NCBI GenBank assembly: GCA_017454265.1
Contig: JAFTDJ010000025.1
Span: 20,633 to 84,632, forward strand
Direction: 5' to 3'
From: Bacteroidales bacterium
Lineage (GTDB): Bacteria > Bacteroidota > Bacteroidia > Bacteroidales > UBA932
DNA length: 64,000 nucleotides
Position numbers and translations under genes: made by a program. Position 1 is the stretch's first letter. Each line of letters opens with the position of its first letter. Of the stretch, positions 33,392 to 42,589 are shown piece by piece. The notes under the pieces were generated by a model. It had not been told where the DNA came from and made no database searches. It saw nothing but the letters and a program-made list of their open reading frames with translations.

Positions 33392-34327
33392 ATGAAGTTC
33401 AAAACCATACTTGCAGCCATTTCAGCGATTGTATTCAGCTCATGCTCCGGTCATTATGAGACCGTAAGCGGGTACGCCCAGGGAGGTGTTTACAGCGTGA
33501 AATACAATTCAAAGGGCGTAAAAACGACTCGAAACGAGGTCCATAAAAGTATAGAAGGAATACTGGAAGCCGTCGATACCACCCTGTCCGGATACAACAA
33601 GAAATCCCTGCTGAGCCGCAGGAATGCAGGCGAGGATGTAGAGCTAAACGAGATGTTCCTGGACATCATGGAAAAGGCGGAATACTACAAATCGCTGAGC
33701 GAAGGCGCCTTCGATGCCGCGGCCGGCCCGCTGTTCGACATATGGGGGTTCGGATTCACTTCCGACACTCTGCCGTCTGACGAACGCATAGCAGAGGCCG
33801 TCGAACGTTGCAAAAAACAGGAAGTGCTCAATTTCAACGCTATAGCTCAAGGTTACAGTTGCGACCTGATTGCCGGATACCTTCACTCGATAGGCGTAAA
33901 GGATATGCTGGTAAACATTGGTGAGATCTATTGCGAAGGCCTGAATCCCTCCGGAAAAGGGTGGACCATAGGAATAGACCTTCCCTTGGACGGCAACAAT
34001 AACCCGGGGGAGCAACTCGCCGGCACCTGGCAGTCCGACGGAGGCGCACACGGCGTGGTAACCTCAGGGAACTATCGCAAATTCTATATCCGGGACGGAA
34101 AGAAGTACGCCCATTCCATTGACCCCAGGACCGGACGTCCGGTGGAACACAACCTGTTGAGCGCCACTGTTATAGCGCCAACAGCCACAGAGGCGGACGC
34201 ACTGGCCACCTTCTTCATGGTCATAGGCATGGAAAAGGCCGCCGCCTGGTTGGAATCTCACGAAGGGACAGAGGCCTGCCTCATCGGTGCAGACAGCACC
34301 TGGAAATCACCTGGCTTCCAGCCGTAA
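33392..34327 (+). CDS. apbE: FAD:protein FMN transferase (ApbE), lipoprotein
   Basis: 311 residues from ATG 33392; a TTG three codons earlier overlaps the promoter-proximal leader and is rejected. Lipoprotein signal SAIVFSSC (Cys18). Flavin-transferase motifs: FDAAAGPLFDIWGFG (about 107-121), NFNAIAQGYSCDLI (family DLGGIAKGYAVD, here with Asn for Asp), VNIGE, SGNYRKF and HSIDPRTG. ApbE attaches FMN to Thr of periplasmic flavoproteins such as RnfG/NqrC. The 3' end overlaps the ABC transporter by 21 bases. The NFNA substitution might affect FAD handling. Confidence 0.9.
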   Translation: MKFKTILAAISAIVFSSCSGHYETVSGYAQGGVYSVKYNSKGVKTTRNEVHKSIEGILEAVDTTLSGYNKKSLLSRRNAGEDVELNEMFLDIMEKAEYYKSLSEGAFDAAAGPLFDIWGFGFTSDTLPSDERIAEAVERCKKQEVLNFNAIAQGYSCDLIAGYLHSIGVKDMLVNIGEIYCEGLNPSGKGWTIGIDLPLDGNNNPGEQLAGTWQSDGGAHGVVTSGNYRKFYIRDGKKYAHSIDPRTGRPVEHNLLSATVIAPTATEADALATFFMVIGMEKAAAWLESHEGTEACLIGADSTWKSPGFQP

Positions 34328-35953
34328 CACCCTGTCGGCGTACGTTGTGGCCGCAGGACGGTGGGTAATGCACAGAATCGTCTTGCTCCCGTGATACTTT
34401 GCACCCAGGCGGGACAGCATCTCAAGCTCGGTGTCAGCATCAAGGGCGGATGTAGCCTCATCCAGCACAAGGATGCCCCCGGGGCGAAGCAGGGCACGCG
34501 CAATAGCGATCCGCTGGGCCTGGCCCTCGCTCAATCCGCCGCCCGTCTCTGCGCAGACGGTATCAAGCCCGTCCTGCAGCTCATAGACGAAGTCGGCGGC
34601 AGCCAGATGCAACGCTTCTTCAAGGCGCCCTTCGCTTGCAGACGGGTCCGCCATCAGCAGGTTTTCCCTGATAGTACCGCTCATAAGGCTGTTACCCTGA
34701 GGCACATACATGAAATTGCAGCGGGTGCGTACTCCGGATGTCACTTCCTGTCCCCCGTCATGCTCATACAGCAGAACCCGTCCGCTGTCCGGCTGCAGAA
34801 GCGCCATAATAATGCGCACCAAGGTAGATTTCCCAGCCCCCGTCGAGCCCACGATGGCGGTCATCGTACCGGGTTTGAAATCGAAATCCAGCCCCTTTAC
34901 CACAGCATCGCGTGCTCCTTCGTAGGTGAAGCTGAGGTTTTCCACCCGCACCCCGGGAGCTCCTGCAAGTACTATGTCGCCGTCCTCTTCTTCCTGAGCG
35001 GCGTTTTCCAGGTCGAGCAGACGGTCTTCCGAGGAAAGGGCCCTTATGAATGAAGGGATCTGGGTAGCCAGGGCGGCAACGGGCCTCTGCACCTGACCTA
35101 CCAGCTGCAGGAAGGCCACCATGGTACCGTAGGTAATGGTCCCGTCCTTCAAACCGAATACGCCCCAAAGGAATACCAGCGCATATCCGGCGGCGAATCC
35201 AAGGTGCATGAAGCCCCTCGATACCGCATTGTAGTTGAGCCTCTCTATGGTTTTGTCGTACACGACGCCCTGCATCCCGGAAAGTTTCTCCATTACCTTT
35301 CCGGCAGCTCCAAGCATACGCACCAGAACCCTTCTCTGGATATTCTCCTGCATATGTTCCTGGACTTTGGCATCGGCAGCGCGAATCTCCCCGGTAAGAG
35401 CTCGTAACTTCCTAAAAAACAACCGGCTGCACACAACGGCCACAGGCATTATCAGGAGCAGTATCCAGGCCAGGCCGGGCTGAAGAATGAAGATGTACAC
35501 GGAAGCGCCGAGAAGCTGGACCACCGTTACCACAACCTCGGGAAGGGTGACACAGATAAAATCCGTGACCACACGTATATCTTCCTCCAGGCGGTTCACG
35601 GTATCTCCACTGTGGAGTTTATCCCGTCCGTTCCAGGTACTGTAAATCACCTTCCTGAATATGCCGGCCCGCATTCCGTTCTGGGCCTTGACGACTATTA
35701 CGCCCTGCCAGTAACTGGCGCCTACGCGCGAAATCACCTGCAGCAGCATTATGCCCAGCAGAAGCAGCACAAACGCACCGAGGTCTCCGGGCACATCTCC
35801 GGTGGCAACATCCACCACTTTCTTGGAAGCCCACACGAACGCCAGGGATGCGGATACCCCCACCAGCCCGATCAGGCCGCTGAGAAGCACGCGGAAACGA
35901 TGCGGACGGAGCGTCCGCATCAGGCCCCTGAAGCACTCGCGGAAAGGCCTCAT
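34307..35953 (-). CDS. ABC transporter, fused permease-ATPase (exporter type)
   Basis: 548 residues: N-terminal six-helix membrane domain (residues 20-310) and C-terminal ATPase with Walker A GSTGAGKST (369-377), signature GGGLSEGQAQRIAIARALL, Walker B GILVLDEATSALD and H-loop ITHRPA. This is the type IV exporter architecture used for lipids, drugs or peptides. It has no N-terminal C39 peptidase. It overlaps the PqqD gene by TAATG and ends the four-gene cluster HprK-like/S26/PqqD/ABC, so its cargo is probably whatever that cluster modifies. The C-terminal 21 bases overlap apbE. Confidence 0.9.
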   Translation of the reverse strand: MRPFRECFRGLMRTLRPHRFRVLLSGLIGLVGVSASLAFVWASKKVVDVATGDVPGDLGAFVLLLLGIMLLQVISRVGASYWQGVIVVKAQNGMRAGIFRKVIYSTWNGRDKLHSGDTVNRLEEDIRVVTDFICVTLPEVVVTVVQLLGASVYIFILQPGLAWILLLIMPVAVVCSRLFFRKLRALTGEIRAADAKVQEHMQENIQRRVLVRMLGAAGKVMEKLSGMQGVVYDKTIERLNYNAVSRGFMHLGFAAGYALVFLWGVFGLKDGTITYGTMVAFLQLVGQVQRPVAALATQIPSFIRALSSEDRLLDLENAAQEEEDGDIVLAGAPGVRVENLSFTYEGARDAVVKGLDFDFKPGTMTAIVGSTGAGKSTLVRIIMALLQPDSGRVLLYEHDGGQEVTSGVRTRCNFMYVPQGNSLMSGTIRENLLMADPSASEGRLEEALHLAAADFVYELQDGLDTVCAETGGGLSEGQAQRIAIARALLRPGGILVLDEATSALDADTELEMLSRLGAKYHGSKTILCITHRPAATTYADRVLRLEAR

Positions 35954-36222
35954 TATTCAGCTGCGATTCCGGCCTCTATCCACTTCTGAGCTATAACCTC
36001 AGAGTCTTTAAGCGCGGTTTCCGGGTCAACCTCGTAACGCTCTACCAGCAGATCCGCAAGAGTCTGGGCGTCGAATTCCTTCCCCTGCACCGAGCTCCAC
36101 AGATAAGCTGCAGACTCGTTGAGGGATATCATTTTGTTGAAGTTTACGTTCGTGATGTTCTCCGCGGTAATAATATACTCTTTGGCAAGAGAGCGGAGGA
36201 TAAATCCTTCTACTGTTTTCAT
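35953..36222 (-). CDS. PqqD-like RiPP recognition element protein
   Basis: 89 residues with the PqqD fold pattern: a beta-rich start (LRSLAKEYIITAENI), NESAAYLWSSVQGKEFDAQT, LADLLVERYEVDPETALKDS and a final helix. PqqD-like proteins bind leader peptides of ribosomally made, modified peptides and present them to maturases. Its neighbours, a HprK-like kinase, an S24/S26 peptidase and an ABC exporter, fit a peptide-processing role, but no precursor gene is visible. It overlaps both flanking genes by a few bases. Confidence 0.85.
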   Translation of the reverse strand: MKTVEGFILRSLAKEYIITAENITNVNFNKMISLNESAAYLWSSVQGKEFDAQTLADLLVERYEVDPETALKDSEVIAQKWIEAGIAAE

Positions 36223-36677
36223 AAAAATTTAACTCTTCTGTATATTCCTAAAAAATAGCGTCTTACGATACGCGGAGCAGATACCCAGAGGCGGCTTGCC
36301 CGCTTAAAACCCGCTTTGGTGCAGTCGAAGCGGATTCTGTCGCCACAAAGTATCGCCTCCACCGTACCACGGATGTCCCCAAGCGTACAGGACTCGGTGG
36401 CGTCCAGGTTCCCGTCTCCCTTGAGCGTTACATTATCACCGTCCAGCGCGAGCACCCTGTGAAGCACGTAACGCTTAGTGGGCAGCAGGCTCAGCACTAT
36501 GTCGCCCACCTCGACGGAAGGGCGCCGTAGCAGCCTTACGCTGTCCCTCTCGCCTCGTATGAACGGAGACATGCTGGAGCCTTTGGTCATTATCACTACA
36601 GAGTGCCCTTCATCCAGCAGACGGGACACCTCTCCAAGCATTACGGAGTTGGGCAGTATGACTTTTCTGGTGTTCAT
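36219..36677 (-). CDS. S24/S26-family serine peptidase
   Basis: 152 residues from ATG 36677 (MNTRKVILPN), set by ATGA overlap with the upstream kinase gene; an upstream extension is rejected. The signal-peptidase-like Ser motif is KGSSMSPFIRG (about 33-43) and the Lys-bearing strand is VGDIVLSLLPTKRYVLHRV. VLHRVLALDGDNVTLKGDGN also matches the S26 core. No transmembrane helix precedes the Ser motif, so it is a soluble or peripheral variant, unlike LepB. It may trim a leader peptide before export by the ABC transporter. Confidence 0.8.
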   Translation of the reverse strand: MNTRKVILPNSVMLGEVSRLLDEGHSVVIMTKGSSMSPFIRGERDSVRLLRRPSVEVGDIVLSLLPTKRYVLHRVLALDGDNVTLKGDGNLDATESCTLGDIRGTVEAILCGDRIRFDCTKAGFKRASRLWVSAPRIVRRYFLGIYRRVKFL

Positions 36678-37564
36678 TTGAGCACTTCTGCGGCACAAAC
36701 CCTTGCAGCTTCTTCATCCGGCCGGCATTCAAGCACATAGCAGGGCACCGTCGTCACCGCACGTTCCAGGGTGGAGTGCAGGCCGTCAGCAATGCCCCTG
36801 TCGGCCTTGAACCCGGAACAGGACGAGTAAAGAAGGGCGTATGACTTAAGCAGGTTGAGCGGGCTTATCTTGTTTTCCGGGGCCCGCTGGATGCGGACAA
36901 AAGCGCCCACGGGAGCCTCTATATTACGGTAGCAGGGCGTCTTTCCGCTCCAGGGAGTACCGTAGGCTATCACCCTTCCGTCGGGCCAGGCCCGCACAAC
37001 CGGATTGTCGTCGTTCATCAGCTCGCTGCCAGGTATATGTTTGAGCCACAAGCTGCTATGAGTACTCTTCCCGGTGCCGCTCTTCGCCAGGAACAGGAAA
37101 GCCTTCCCGGAATTGCTCACCATGGACGCGTGCAGCTCGAGAGTGTCGAGAGGTGCGGACCGGAAAGCATAAAGCAGCATCATGGAGTTGTTTATGCCGA
37201 ACACGGCATCCGAAACCCGCCTGTTGTCCAGAAACAGGAATCCCCGGCTGAAATCTCCGGAGGCGCGCAGGTGCGAAGAGAAAGGGATGTCCCTGTCGGG
37301 AGTCATATCGAAAGACCATCCTTCGTCGGTCTTGAAGAGCTTGATTACGGTCTCCCCAGGCTCAGTAGGAGCGTCGTACATTATCTTGCGCGAAGGCTCC
37401 GGCTCGAACTGCCCGCCCAGGACCAGCGTCAGGTGGAAAAGCACGCCGCCGGCATCTCCTTCCACTTCGAAGGGATCGTACTGGCCGAGCCTGGACCATA
37501 AAGAACAGGAATCAGGCATTTCCAGCGAAAAAAGGTGCTCGGCGACTTTGAAATACTTGGTCAT
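36674..37564 (-). CDS. HPr kinase-like P-loop protein
   Basis: 296 residues from ATG 37564; a TTG four codons earlier lies within the leader. P-loop AKSGTGKSTHSSLW (160-173), then LMNDDNPVVR and YGTPWSGKTPCYRN, the set typical of the HprK-like proteins found beside PqqD and S26 genes in Bacteroidales. The N-terminal 130 residues are beta-rich with no named domain. In some RiPP systems such kinases modify precursor peptides (family knowledge), so it may be a peptide kinase rather than a sugar-regulation enzyme. First gene of the minus-strand cluster; promoter box at 37574-37581. Confidence 0.8.
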   Translation of the reverse strand: MTKYFKVAEHLFSLEMPDSCSLWSRLGQYDPFEVEGDAGGVLFHLTLVLGGQFEPEPSRKIMYDAPTEPGETVIKLFKTDEGWSFDMTPDRDIPFSSHLRASGDFSRGFLFLDNRRVSDAVFGINNSMMLLYAFRSAPLDTLELHASMVSNSGKAFLFLAKSGTGKSTHSSLWLKHIPGSELMNDDNPVVRAWPDGRVIAYGTPWSGKTPCYRNIEAPVGAFVRIQRAPENKISPLNLLKSYALLYSSCSGFKADRGIADGLHSTLERAVTTVPCYVLECRPDEEAARVCAAEVLK

Positions 37565-37573
37565 ATCAAACCA

Positions 37574-37581
37574 CAAATATA
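37574..37581 (-). promoter_or_regulatory. -7 box of the HprK-like/S26/PqqD/ABC operon
   Basis: TATATTTG on the minus strand, nine bases before ATG 37564. It lies back-to-back with the plus-strand box at 37629-37636. Confidence 0.55.
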
Positions 37582-37628
37582 CGAATTTATATTGAGAGAT
37601 TTGTTTTTTTAGTTTCGTTAGAAAACCG

Positions 37629-37636
37629 TATATTTG
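37629..37636 (+). promoter_or_regulatory. -7 box of the DUF4290/ftsK operon
   Basis: TATATTTG, 24 bases before ATG 37661. A TTTG at 37600-37603 is the nearest -33 candidate but the spacer is 25 bp. Confidence 0.55.
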
Positions 37637-37660
37637 CTTTTTAGATTAAATCAATCAAAA

Positions 37661-38332
37661 ATGGAAGAAAGTACTAACAATATCGGGCTGGATTACAACA
37701 CTGAGCGAGAGAGGCTTGAGATGCCCGAATACGGACGCAACGTGCTCAAGATGGTGGAAAAGATGAAACAGATTCCGGACCGCGACAAGAGAAGCGAGCA
37801 GGCCCGTGCCATCGTGAAGGTCATGGAGCTTCTGAATCCCCATGTGCGGCAGCTGGAAAACTATGACCATAAGCTTTGGGATCATCTTTATATGATTGCA
37901 GGATTCGACCTGGATGTGGACTCCCCCTATCCTTCGCCTGCAGCCGAAGAATTCAGCACCCGCCCGGTGCCCATTCCGATGAAGGAAGAAAAAATCAAGG
38001 CGACCCACTACGGACGGAACATAGAAAAGATCATCAACCTGCTCTGCGACGAGCCCGAAAGCGAAATAAAGAACGAGATGATACGCTCCCTGGCCATCTA
38101 TATGAGGCAGCAATATCTCATCTGGAACAAGGACAGCGTGTCCGACGAAACCATATTCAACGACATTGAGAAGCTTTCCGACTACCGTCTCAAGGTCCCG
38201 GAGGGCATAAAGCTGCAGCAGATCAGCAACGATGCCAACTTCTCACGCCCCGGCCTGAACATAAACGTGGGGCAGGGCGGCGGAAAGAACCGTAACGGAC
38301 ACCGCAAGAACAACAAGGGCAAAAGGAAATAA
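37661..38332 (+). CDS. DUF4290-family protein
   Basis: 223 residues from ATG 37661. Matches DUF4290 with GLDYNTERERLEMPEYGRNV, KMVEKMKQIPDRDKRSEQAR, HYGRNIEKIINLLCDEPESE and IYMRQQYLIWNKDSVSDETI. The family is restricted to Bacteroidetes and has no assigned function. The C-terminal tail (PGLNINVGQGGGKNRNGHRK) is Gly/Asn/Lys-rich and probably disordered, perhaps nucleic-acid binding. The stop is directly followed by the ftsK ATG, so the proteins are co-expressed. Confidence 0.85.
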   Translation: MEESTNNIGLDYNTERERLEMPEYGRNVLKMVEKMKQIPDRDKRSEQARAIVKVMELLNPHVRQLENYDHKLWDHLYMIAGFDLDVDSPYPSPAAEEFSTRPVPIPMKEEKIKATHYGRNIEKIINLLCDEPESEIKNEMIRSLAIYMRQQYLIWNKDSVSDETIFNDIEKLSDYRLKVPEGIKLQQISNDANFSRPGLNINVGQGGGKNRNGHRKNNKGKRK

Positions 38333-40732
38333 ATGAAAGCACCTGCATTCATACGAAACTGGGACGAAAGCCAGAAGGCCTCCGCAATAAAGCTTCTGGG
38401 CTTCTGCGTTGCCGCAGTCACAATATTCATATTCATAGCTATTGTGTCGTATCTGCTGCATTGGAAGCAGGACATGAGTTTTGTAACCGGCCAGGAGGTC
38501 GCCAACGCGGCCGGGTCGCTGGGATACCGCACCGGAAAATTCTTCGTATGCGATTTCCTCGGTCTTGGAAGCATAGCACTGCTGCTCATCCTGGTAATTA
38601 TTTCCGTAAAGCTCATAACGGGAAAATGGATCCTCTCTTTCGCAAGGACCCTGCTCCTGACCCTTACCGGTGCTTTCGCAGCCTCGCTTCTGCTGGCTTA
38701 TGCAGGTAAGCTCGCGGGGCTGGGCACGGCCTTCGGCGGCGGTCTCGGAGGAGCCTGCGGATCGTATATCATAGACTGGGGATGGAGAGTCATCGGCGCC
38801 ATAGCCACGGCTATCGTAGTGCTCCTGGTAATCGCCCTCTGGCTTTTCTTTACATCCGGTCGCTTCAACCGCTTCCTCGCCGGCCTGTGGAGCCGCAAGC
38901 CCCTGGAAGAGACAGAAGAGGAACGGGCCGAAGATGAGCGCCGCAAACAGGAGGAGCAGAGAGAGCGGGAGGAACTCCGGCGCAGACGCGAAGAGGAAAG
39001 AGAAGAAGAACGCCGGAGAAAACAGGCAGAGAAAGAAGCGCGGCGGCAGAAAAAGGAAGAAGAAACCGCCGTTACACCCTCTGATACTGACGACACAGAC
39101 GACATAGTAGTAGAAGATACCAGCGAGTTCAACACCGAAATCGAGAAGGAGCTCAAGCCCATTGACAACCGCCTCGACCCGCCGGACGGACTGCCAAAAT
39201 TCAACTTCCCCCCTTCGCTGGAACTGCTTCAGTCCTACGAGAACGGGCGCAACGAGGTGTCCAAGGAGGAACTGGTGCGGAACCGCAACAAGATACGGGC
39301 GGCGCTTGCCAACTACAAGATTCAGGTGAACGACGTAACCGCAATTGTAGGACCCACGGTAACCTTGTACAAGGTTTACCCCGCCCCCGGAGTCAAGATA
39401 GCAGACATCAAAAAGCTCCAGGACGACATAGCCATGTCCCTCAGGGCCAAGGGTGTACGCGTAATCACTCTGGAGGACTCGGTGGGCATAGAGGTGGCAA
39501 ACGACTTCTCTTCTATCGTCCCCCTGAAGGCCCTCCTCAACGACGACGCATTCCGGCAGAGCAAGGCCGAGCTTCCGGTAGCGATAGGTTACACCATCAC
39601 CGAAAAGGTAAAAGTGTTCGACCTCGCGGATGCGCCTCACCTTCTGATTGCGGGCGCCACAAAACAAGGTAAGTCTGTAGGACTCAACGTGATAGTGAGC
39701 TCCCTGCTGTACAGCCGTCACCCCTCCGAACTGAAGTTCGTATTCATCGACCCCAAGATGGTGGAATTCTCCGCCTACGCCAAACTGCTGCACCACTATC
39801 TGGCAGTCCTGCCCAGCGCCGCCAGCGAGGAGGATGAAATGAACAACGCCATAGTCAAGAAGCCGAAGGACGCGGAGAAGATCCTGCGCTCCGTGTGCAT
39901 TGAGATGGACGAACGTTACGAGCTGCTGTCCAAGTCGGGCGTGAACAAGATTACTCTCTACAACGACAAGTTCCGCCAGCACCACCTTCGCAGCGACCAG
40001 GGGCACCGTTTCCTGCCGTATCTCGTCGTCGTCGTTGACGAGTACGCAGACCTCACGATGACCAGCGGCGGAGGCCCGGACGCCAAGGCCGCAGGAAAGA
40101 GCATCACCAACTCCATCATACGACTCGCCCAGAAAGGCCGCGCCGCAGGTATCCACGTGATCCTTGCCACCCAGAGGCCTTCCGTGGATGTGATTTCCGG
40201 CCTCATCAAGAGCAACTTCCCTATGCGAATCGCATTTCGCGTAGCATCCAGGGTGGACTCCACCACAATCCTCGATGCACCGGGAGCCGAAAAGCTGATA
40301 GGTAAAGGCGATATGCTGTTCTCTGCCGGCATAGACACCGAACGCATACAGTGCGGCTATGTAAGCGGAGAAGAAATAGACAGCATCAACAAGTTCATCA
40401 GCGACCAGAACGGTTACGGCAAGAGCTACAACACCCCTTATTACCTACCGGACGTAGAGGAGTCCTCCGAGAGCGGAGGCGGTGGCGGAGGCGACATGTC
40501 GGATGTCGACGAACGCTTCCGCGAGGCGGCCGAGCTGGTGGTTACCACACAAAAAGCATCGACTTCCTATCTTCAGACGCGTCTCGGTATGGGATTTGCG
40601 AAAGCTGCCCGTGTAATGGGACAGCTTGAGACGGCGGGAGTGGTAGGACCACAGGAAGGCGCAAAACCCCGACAGGTCCTCGTACCCGACCTCAACAGCC
40701 TCCAGAGCATACTTGACAGCCTTGGAAAATGA
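38333..40732 (+). CDS. ftsK: DNA translocase FtsK
   Basis: 799 residues. Four hydrophobic N-terminal segments (to about residue 180) anchor it at the septum; a 70-residue Glu/Arg-rich charged coil (about 190-245) links to the motor. The RecA-like motor carries Walker A GATKQGKSVGLN and Walker B LVVVVDEYADL. The C-terminal gamma winged helix (from about 725, YLQTRLGMGFAKAARVMGQL) reads polarity motifs on DNA. It pumps chromosome ends to the dif site at division. Immediately follows DUF4290; overlaps the LolA-like gene by ATGA. Confidence 0.95.
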   Translation: MKAPAFIRNWDESQKASAIKLLGFCVAAVTIFIFIAIVSYLLHWKQDMSFVTGQEVANAAGSLGYRTGKFFVCDFLGLGSIALLLILVIISVKLITGKWILSFARTLLLTLTGAFAASLLLAYAGKLAGLGTAFGGGLGGACGSYIIDWGWRVIGAIATAIVVLLVIALWLFFTSGRFNRFLAGLWSRKPLEETEEERAEDERRKQEEQREREELRRRREEEREEERRRKQAEKEARRQKKEEETAVTPSDTDDTDDIVVEDTSEFNTEIEKELKPIDNRLDPPDGLPKFNFPPSLELLQSYENGRNEVSKEELVRNRNKIRAALANYKIQVNDVTAIVGPTVTLYKVYPAPGVKIADIKKLQDDIAMSLRAKGVRVITLEDSVGIEVANDFSSIVPLKALLNDDAFRQSKAELPVAIGYTITEKVKVFDLADAPHLLIAGATKQGKSVGLNVIVSSLLYSRHPSELKFVFIDPKMVEFSAYAKLLHHYLAVLPSAASEEDEMNNAIVKKPKDAEKILRSVCIEMDERYELLSKSGVNKITLYNDKFRQHHLRSDQGHRFLPYLVVVVDEYADLTMTSGGGPDAKAAGKSITNSIIRLAQKGRAAGIHVILATQRPSVDVISGLIKSNFPMRIAFRVASRVDSTTILDAPGAEKLIGKGDMLFSAGIDTERIQCGYVSGEEIDSINKFISDQNGYGKSYNTPYYLPDVEESSESGGGGGGDMSDVDERFREAAELVVTTQKASTSYLQTRLGMGFAKAARVMGQLETAGVVGPQEGAKPRQVLVPDLNSLQSILDSLGK

Positions 40733-41238
40733 TGAAAAAGTTTGTGTTCATACTGTTCGCAGTCCTGAGTCTCCCCGTATTGGCGCAGGATGGGGCGGAA
40801 TACGTAAAAACGCTTGTAGAAAACAACCGCGTGAGCTTCAGCTACACCCTGTCGCCCAAGGGGCACAAAAAGGTGAAGATGGAGGGGAAGGCAGTAATCG
40901 ATGGAGATTGCTACCGGCTCCACGGCAATGAGCTGGAGATTGTATGCGACGGGCAGACCAAGTGGACAATAGACGTCGCCGCAAAGGAAGTGTACATAGA
41001 GACTGCGGAAAGCACCCGTGACTTTATAGCCAACATGCCGGGGTGGATAGGCAATGTAAAAGACTTGAAAGTGTCCGGCTCTACCATAAGCGGCACCTAC
41101 GAAGATGCTTCCCAGGGCCAGGCCATGACTTTCAAGTTCAGTTCCATAAGCAGCTCGCCCCTCAGCGGCAGTACGGAAGGGTTTTCGTACGATGCAGCCT
41201 CCCTGGGCGGCGACTGGGTTGTCACAGACCTGCGATGA
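40729..41238 (+). CDS. LolA-like outer-membrane lipoprotein carrier
   Basis: 169 residues with a cleavable signal peptide (VLSLPVLAQD, about 1-20) and a repeated-strand beta half-barrel: RVSFSYTLSPKGHKKVKMEG, LEIVCDGQTKWTIDVAAKEV and a final short beta region. The LolA fold carries lipoproteins through the periplasm; this copy is slightly shorter than typical Bacteroidales LolA-like proteins (about 200-215), so a LolA-related role is probable rather than certain. ATG 40729 and 40732 are both possible starts. Overlaps ftsK and mnmA by a few bases. Confidence 0.75.
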   Translation: MMKKFVFILFAVLSLPVLAQDGAEYVKTLVENNRVSFSYTLSPKGHKKVKMEGKAVIDGDCYRLHGNELEIVCDGQTKWTIDVAAKEVYIETAESTRDFIANMPGWIGNVKDLKVSGSTISGTYEDASQGQAMTFKFSSISSSPLSGSTEGFSYDAASLGGDWVVTDLR

Positions 41239-42554
41239 AGGTTTGCGTCGGTCTTTCAGGAGGTGTCGACTCCAGCGTCGCGGCCCTTTTGCTGAAGAGA
41301 CAGGGCTACGACGTTTTCGCTATGTTCATGCAGAACTGGCACGACACCGAAGGCACGCTGCATGGAGACTGCGAATGGGAAGAAGACAAATATGTGGCCG
41401 AGCTGGTTGCCAGGAAGATAGGCATACCTTTCTACTTCGTGGACCTTTCGGCTGAGTACCGCCGGCGGGTGGTGGATTACATGTTCGACGAGTATTCGAA
41501 GGGCCGTACGCCCAATCCGGACGTGCTGTGCAACAGGGAAATCAAATTTGACGCATTCCTCAAGAAAGCCCGCGAACTTGGGGCGGATATGGTAGCGACC
41601 GGGCACTACTGCCGCAAGGAAGAGATTGCAGGTGCGGACGGTACCCGCCAGTGGAAACTTCTGGAGGGGATAGACCCTGGTAAAGACCAGAGTTATTTCC
41701 TGTGCCAGCTCAATCAGGAACAGCTTTCCCGGGCCCTCTTCCCCATCGGCGGCCTGCTGAAATCGGAAGTCCGCGCCCTCGCGGCGGAAGCGGACCTGCC
41801 ATCGGCCGACAAGAAAGACTCGCAGGGCATCTGCTTCGTGGGCAAGGTGGATCTTCCGGTCTTCCTGCAACAGAAGCTCAAGCCGGTGGAGGGAGACGTT
41901 GTAGAGGTGTTCGATGCATATTACGCCGACTCCGCAAAATACCGCCGCGATTTGGAGTTTCTCGGAAATGCCGCCCGTAACGGGTGGGACAGCCTTGGCG
42001 AAGAAGAACTGCAGGAGCTGGCTACACCGATGGATTACAGCGATATACGCTTTGAGACGGAAACCTACCGCAGCGGAAAGCACCATACAAGGAAAACGCG
42101 CTACAAGGCCAATCCGTGGGGCGTTGTCGCAGGCCGTCACGAGGGAGCCCAGTTCTATACAAACGGGCAGCGAAAGGGGCTGGCCATAGGCGGTCACGCC
42201 AATCCCCTCTTCGTGATAGCCACCGACATTGCGGAGAACCGCATATACGTAGGCGAAGGGGAAAACCATAAAGGGCTGTTCCGAAGTGTGCTCCGAATAG
42301 CGCCGGACGAGCTGCACTGGATGCGGCCGCAGCTGGCCCTGCCGCCCGGCGGAAGCTTTCGCTGCCGCTGCAGGATACGCTACCGCCAGCCCCTGCAGGA
42401 TTGCACGCTGCTGATGCGGGAGGGCGGCCTTTTCGTCTGTTTTGACGTTCCCCAGCGCAGCATCACACCCGGGCAGTTTGCAGCTTTTTACGCCCTTCAG
42501 GATCCTTCAGACCCATACGACGCCCCGGAGCTTCTGGGAAGCGGCGTCATTTGA
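41235..42554 (+). CDS. mnmA: tRNA 2-thiouridine(34) synthase MnmA, with family insertion
   Basis: 439 residues from ATG 41235 (ATGA overlap). PP-loop SGGVDSSVAALLL (8-20), catalytic Cys99 (NPDVLCNREIKF) and Cys200 (DSQGICFVG). It thiolates U34 of tRNA-Lys, Glu and Gln. The usual MnmA is about 360-380 residues; here a 70-residue insertion sits at about 227-298 (AYYADSAKYRRDLEFLGNAA through TRKTRYKANPWG) before YTNGQRKGLAIGG. The longer form may be a Bacteroidetes variant. Followed by a lytic transglycosylase gene after 35 bases. Confidence 0.93.
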   Translation: MKVCVGLSGGVDSSVAALLLKRQGYDVFAMFMQNWHDTEGTLHGDCEWEEDKYVAELVARKIGIPFYFVDLSAEYRRRVVDYMFDEYSKGRTPNPDVLCNREIKFDAFLKKARELGADMVATGHYCRKEEIAGADGTRQWKLLEGIDPGKDQSYFLCQLNQEQLSRALFPIGGLLKSEVRALAAEADLPSADKKDSQGICFVGKVDLPVFLQQKLKPVEGDVVEVFDAYYADSAKYRRDLEFLGNAARNGWDSLGEEELQELATPMDYSDIRFETETYRSGKHHTRKTRYKANPWGVVAGRHEGAQFYTNGQRKGLAIGGHANPLFVIATDIAENRIYVGEGENHKGLFRSVLRIAPDELHWMRPQLALPPGGSFRCRCRIRYRQPLQDCTLLMREGGLFVCFDVPQRSITPGQFAAFYALQDPSDPYDAPELLGSGVI

Positions 42555-42589
42555 CAACAGCGCCTTCCGCGGCGGCGAGAGAAAGAATA

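Noticed and set aside
38243-40156. A 637-codon open frame on the minus strand
   Set aside because: Antisense to ftsK; translation is Cys/Phe/Val/Leu-rich nonsense with no domain.
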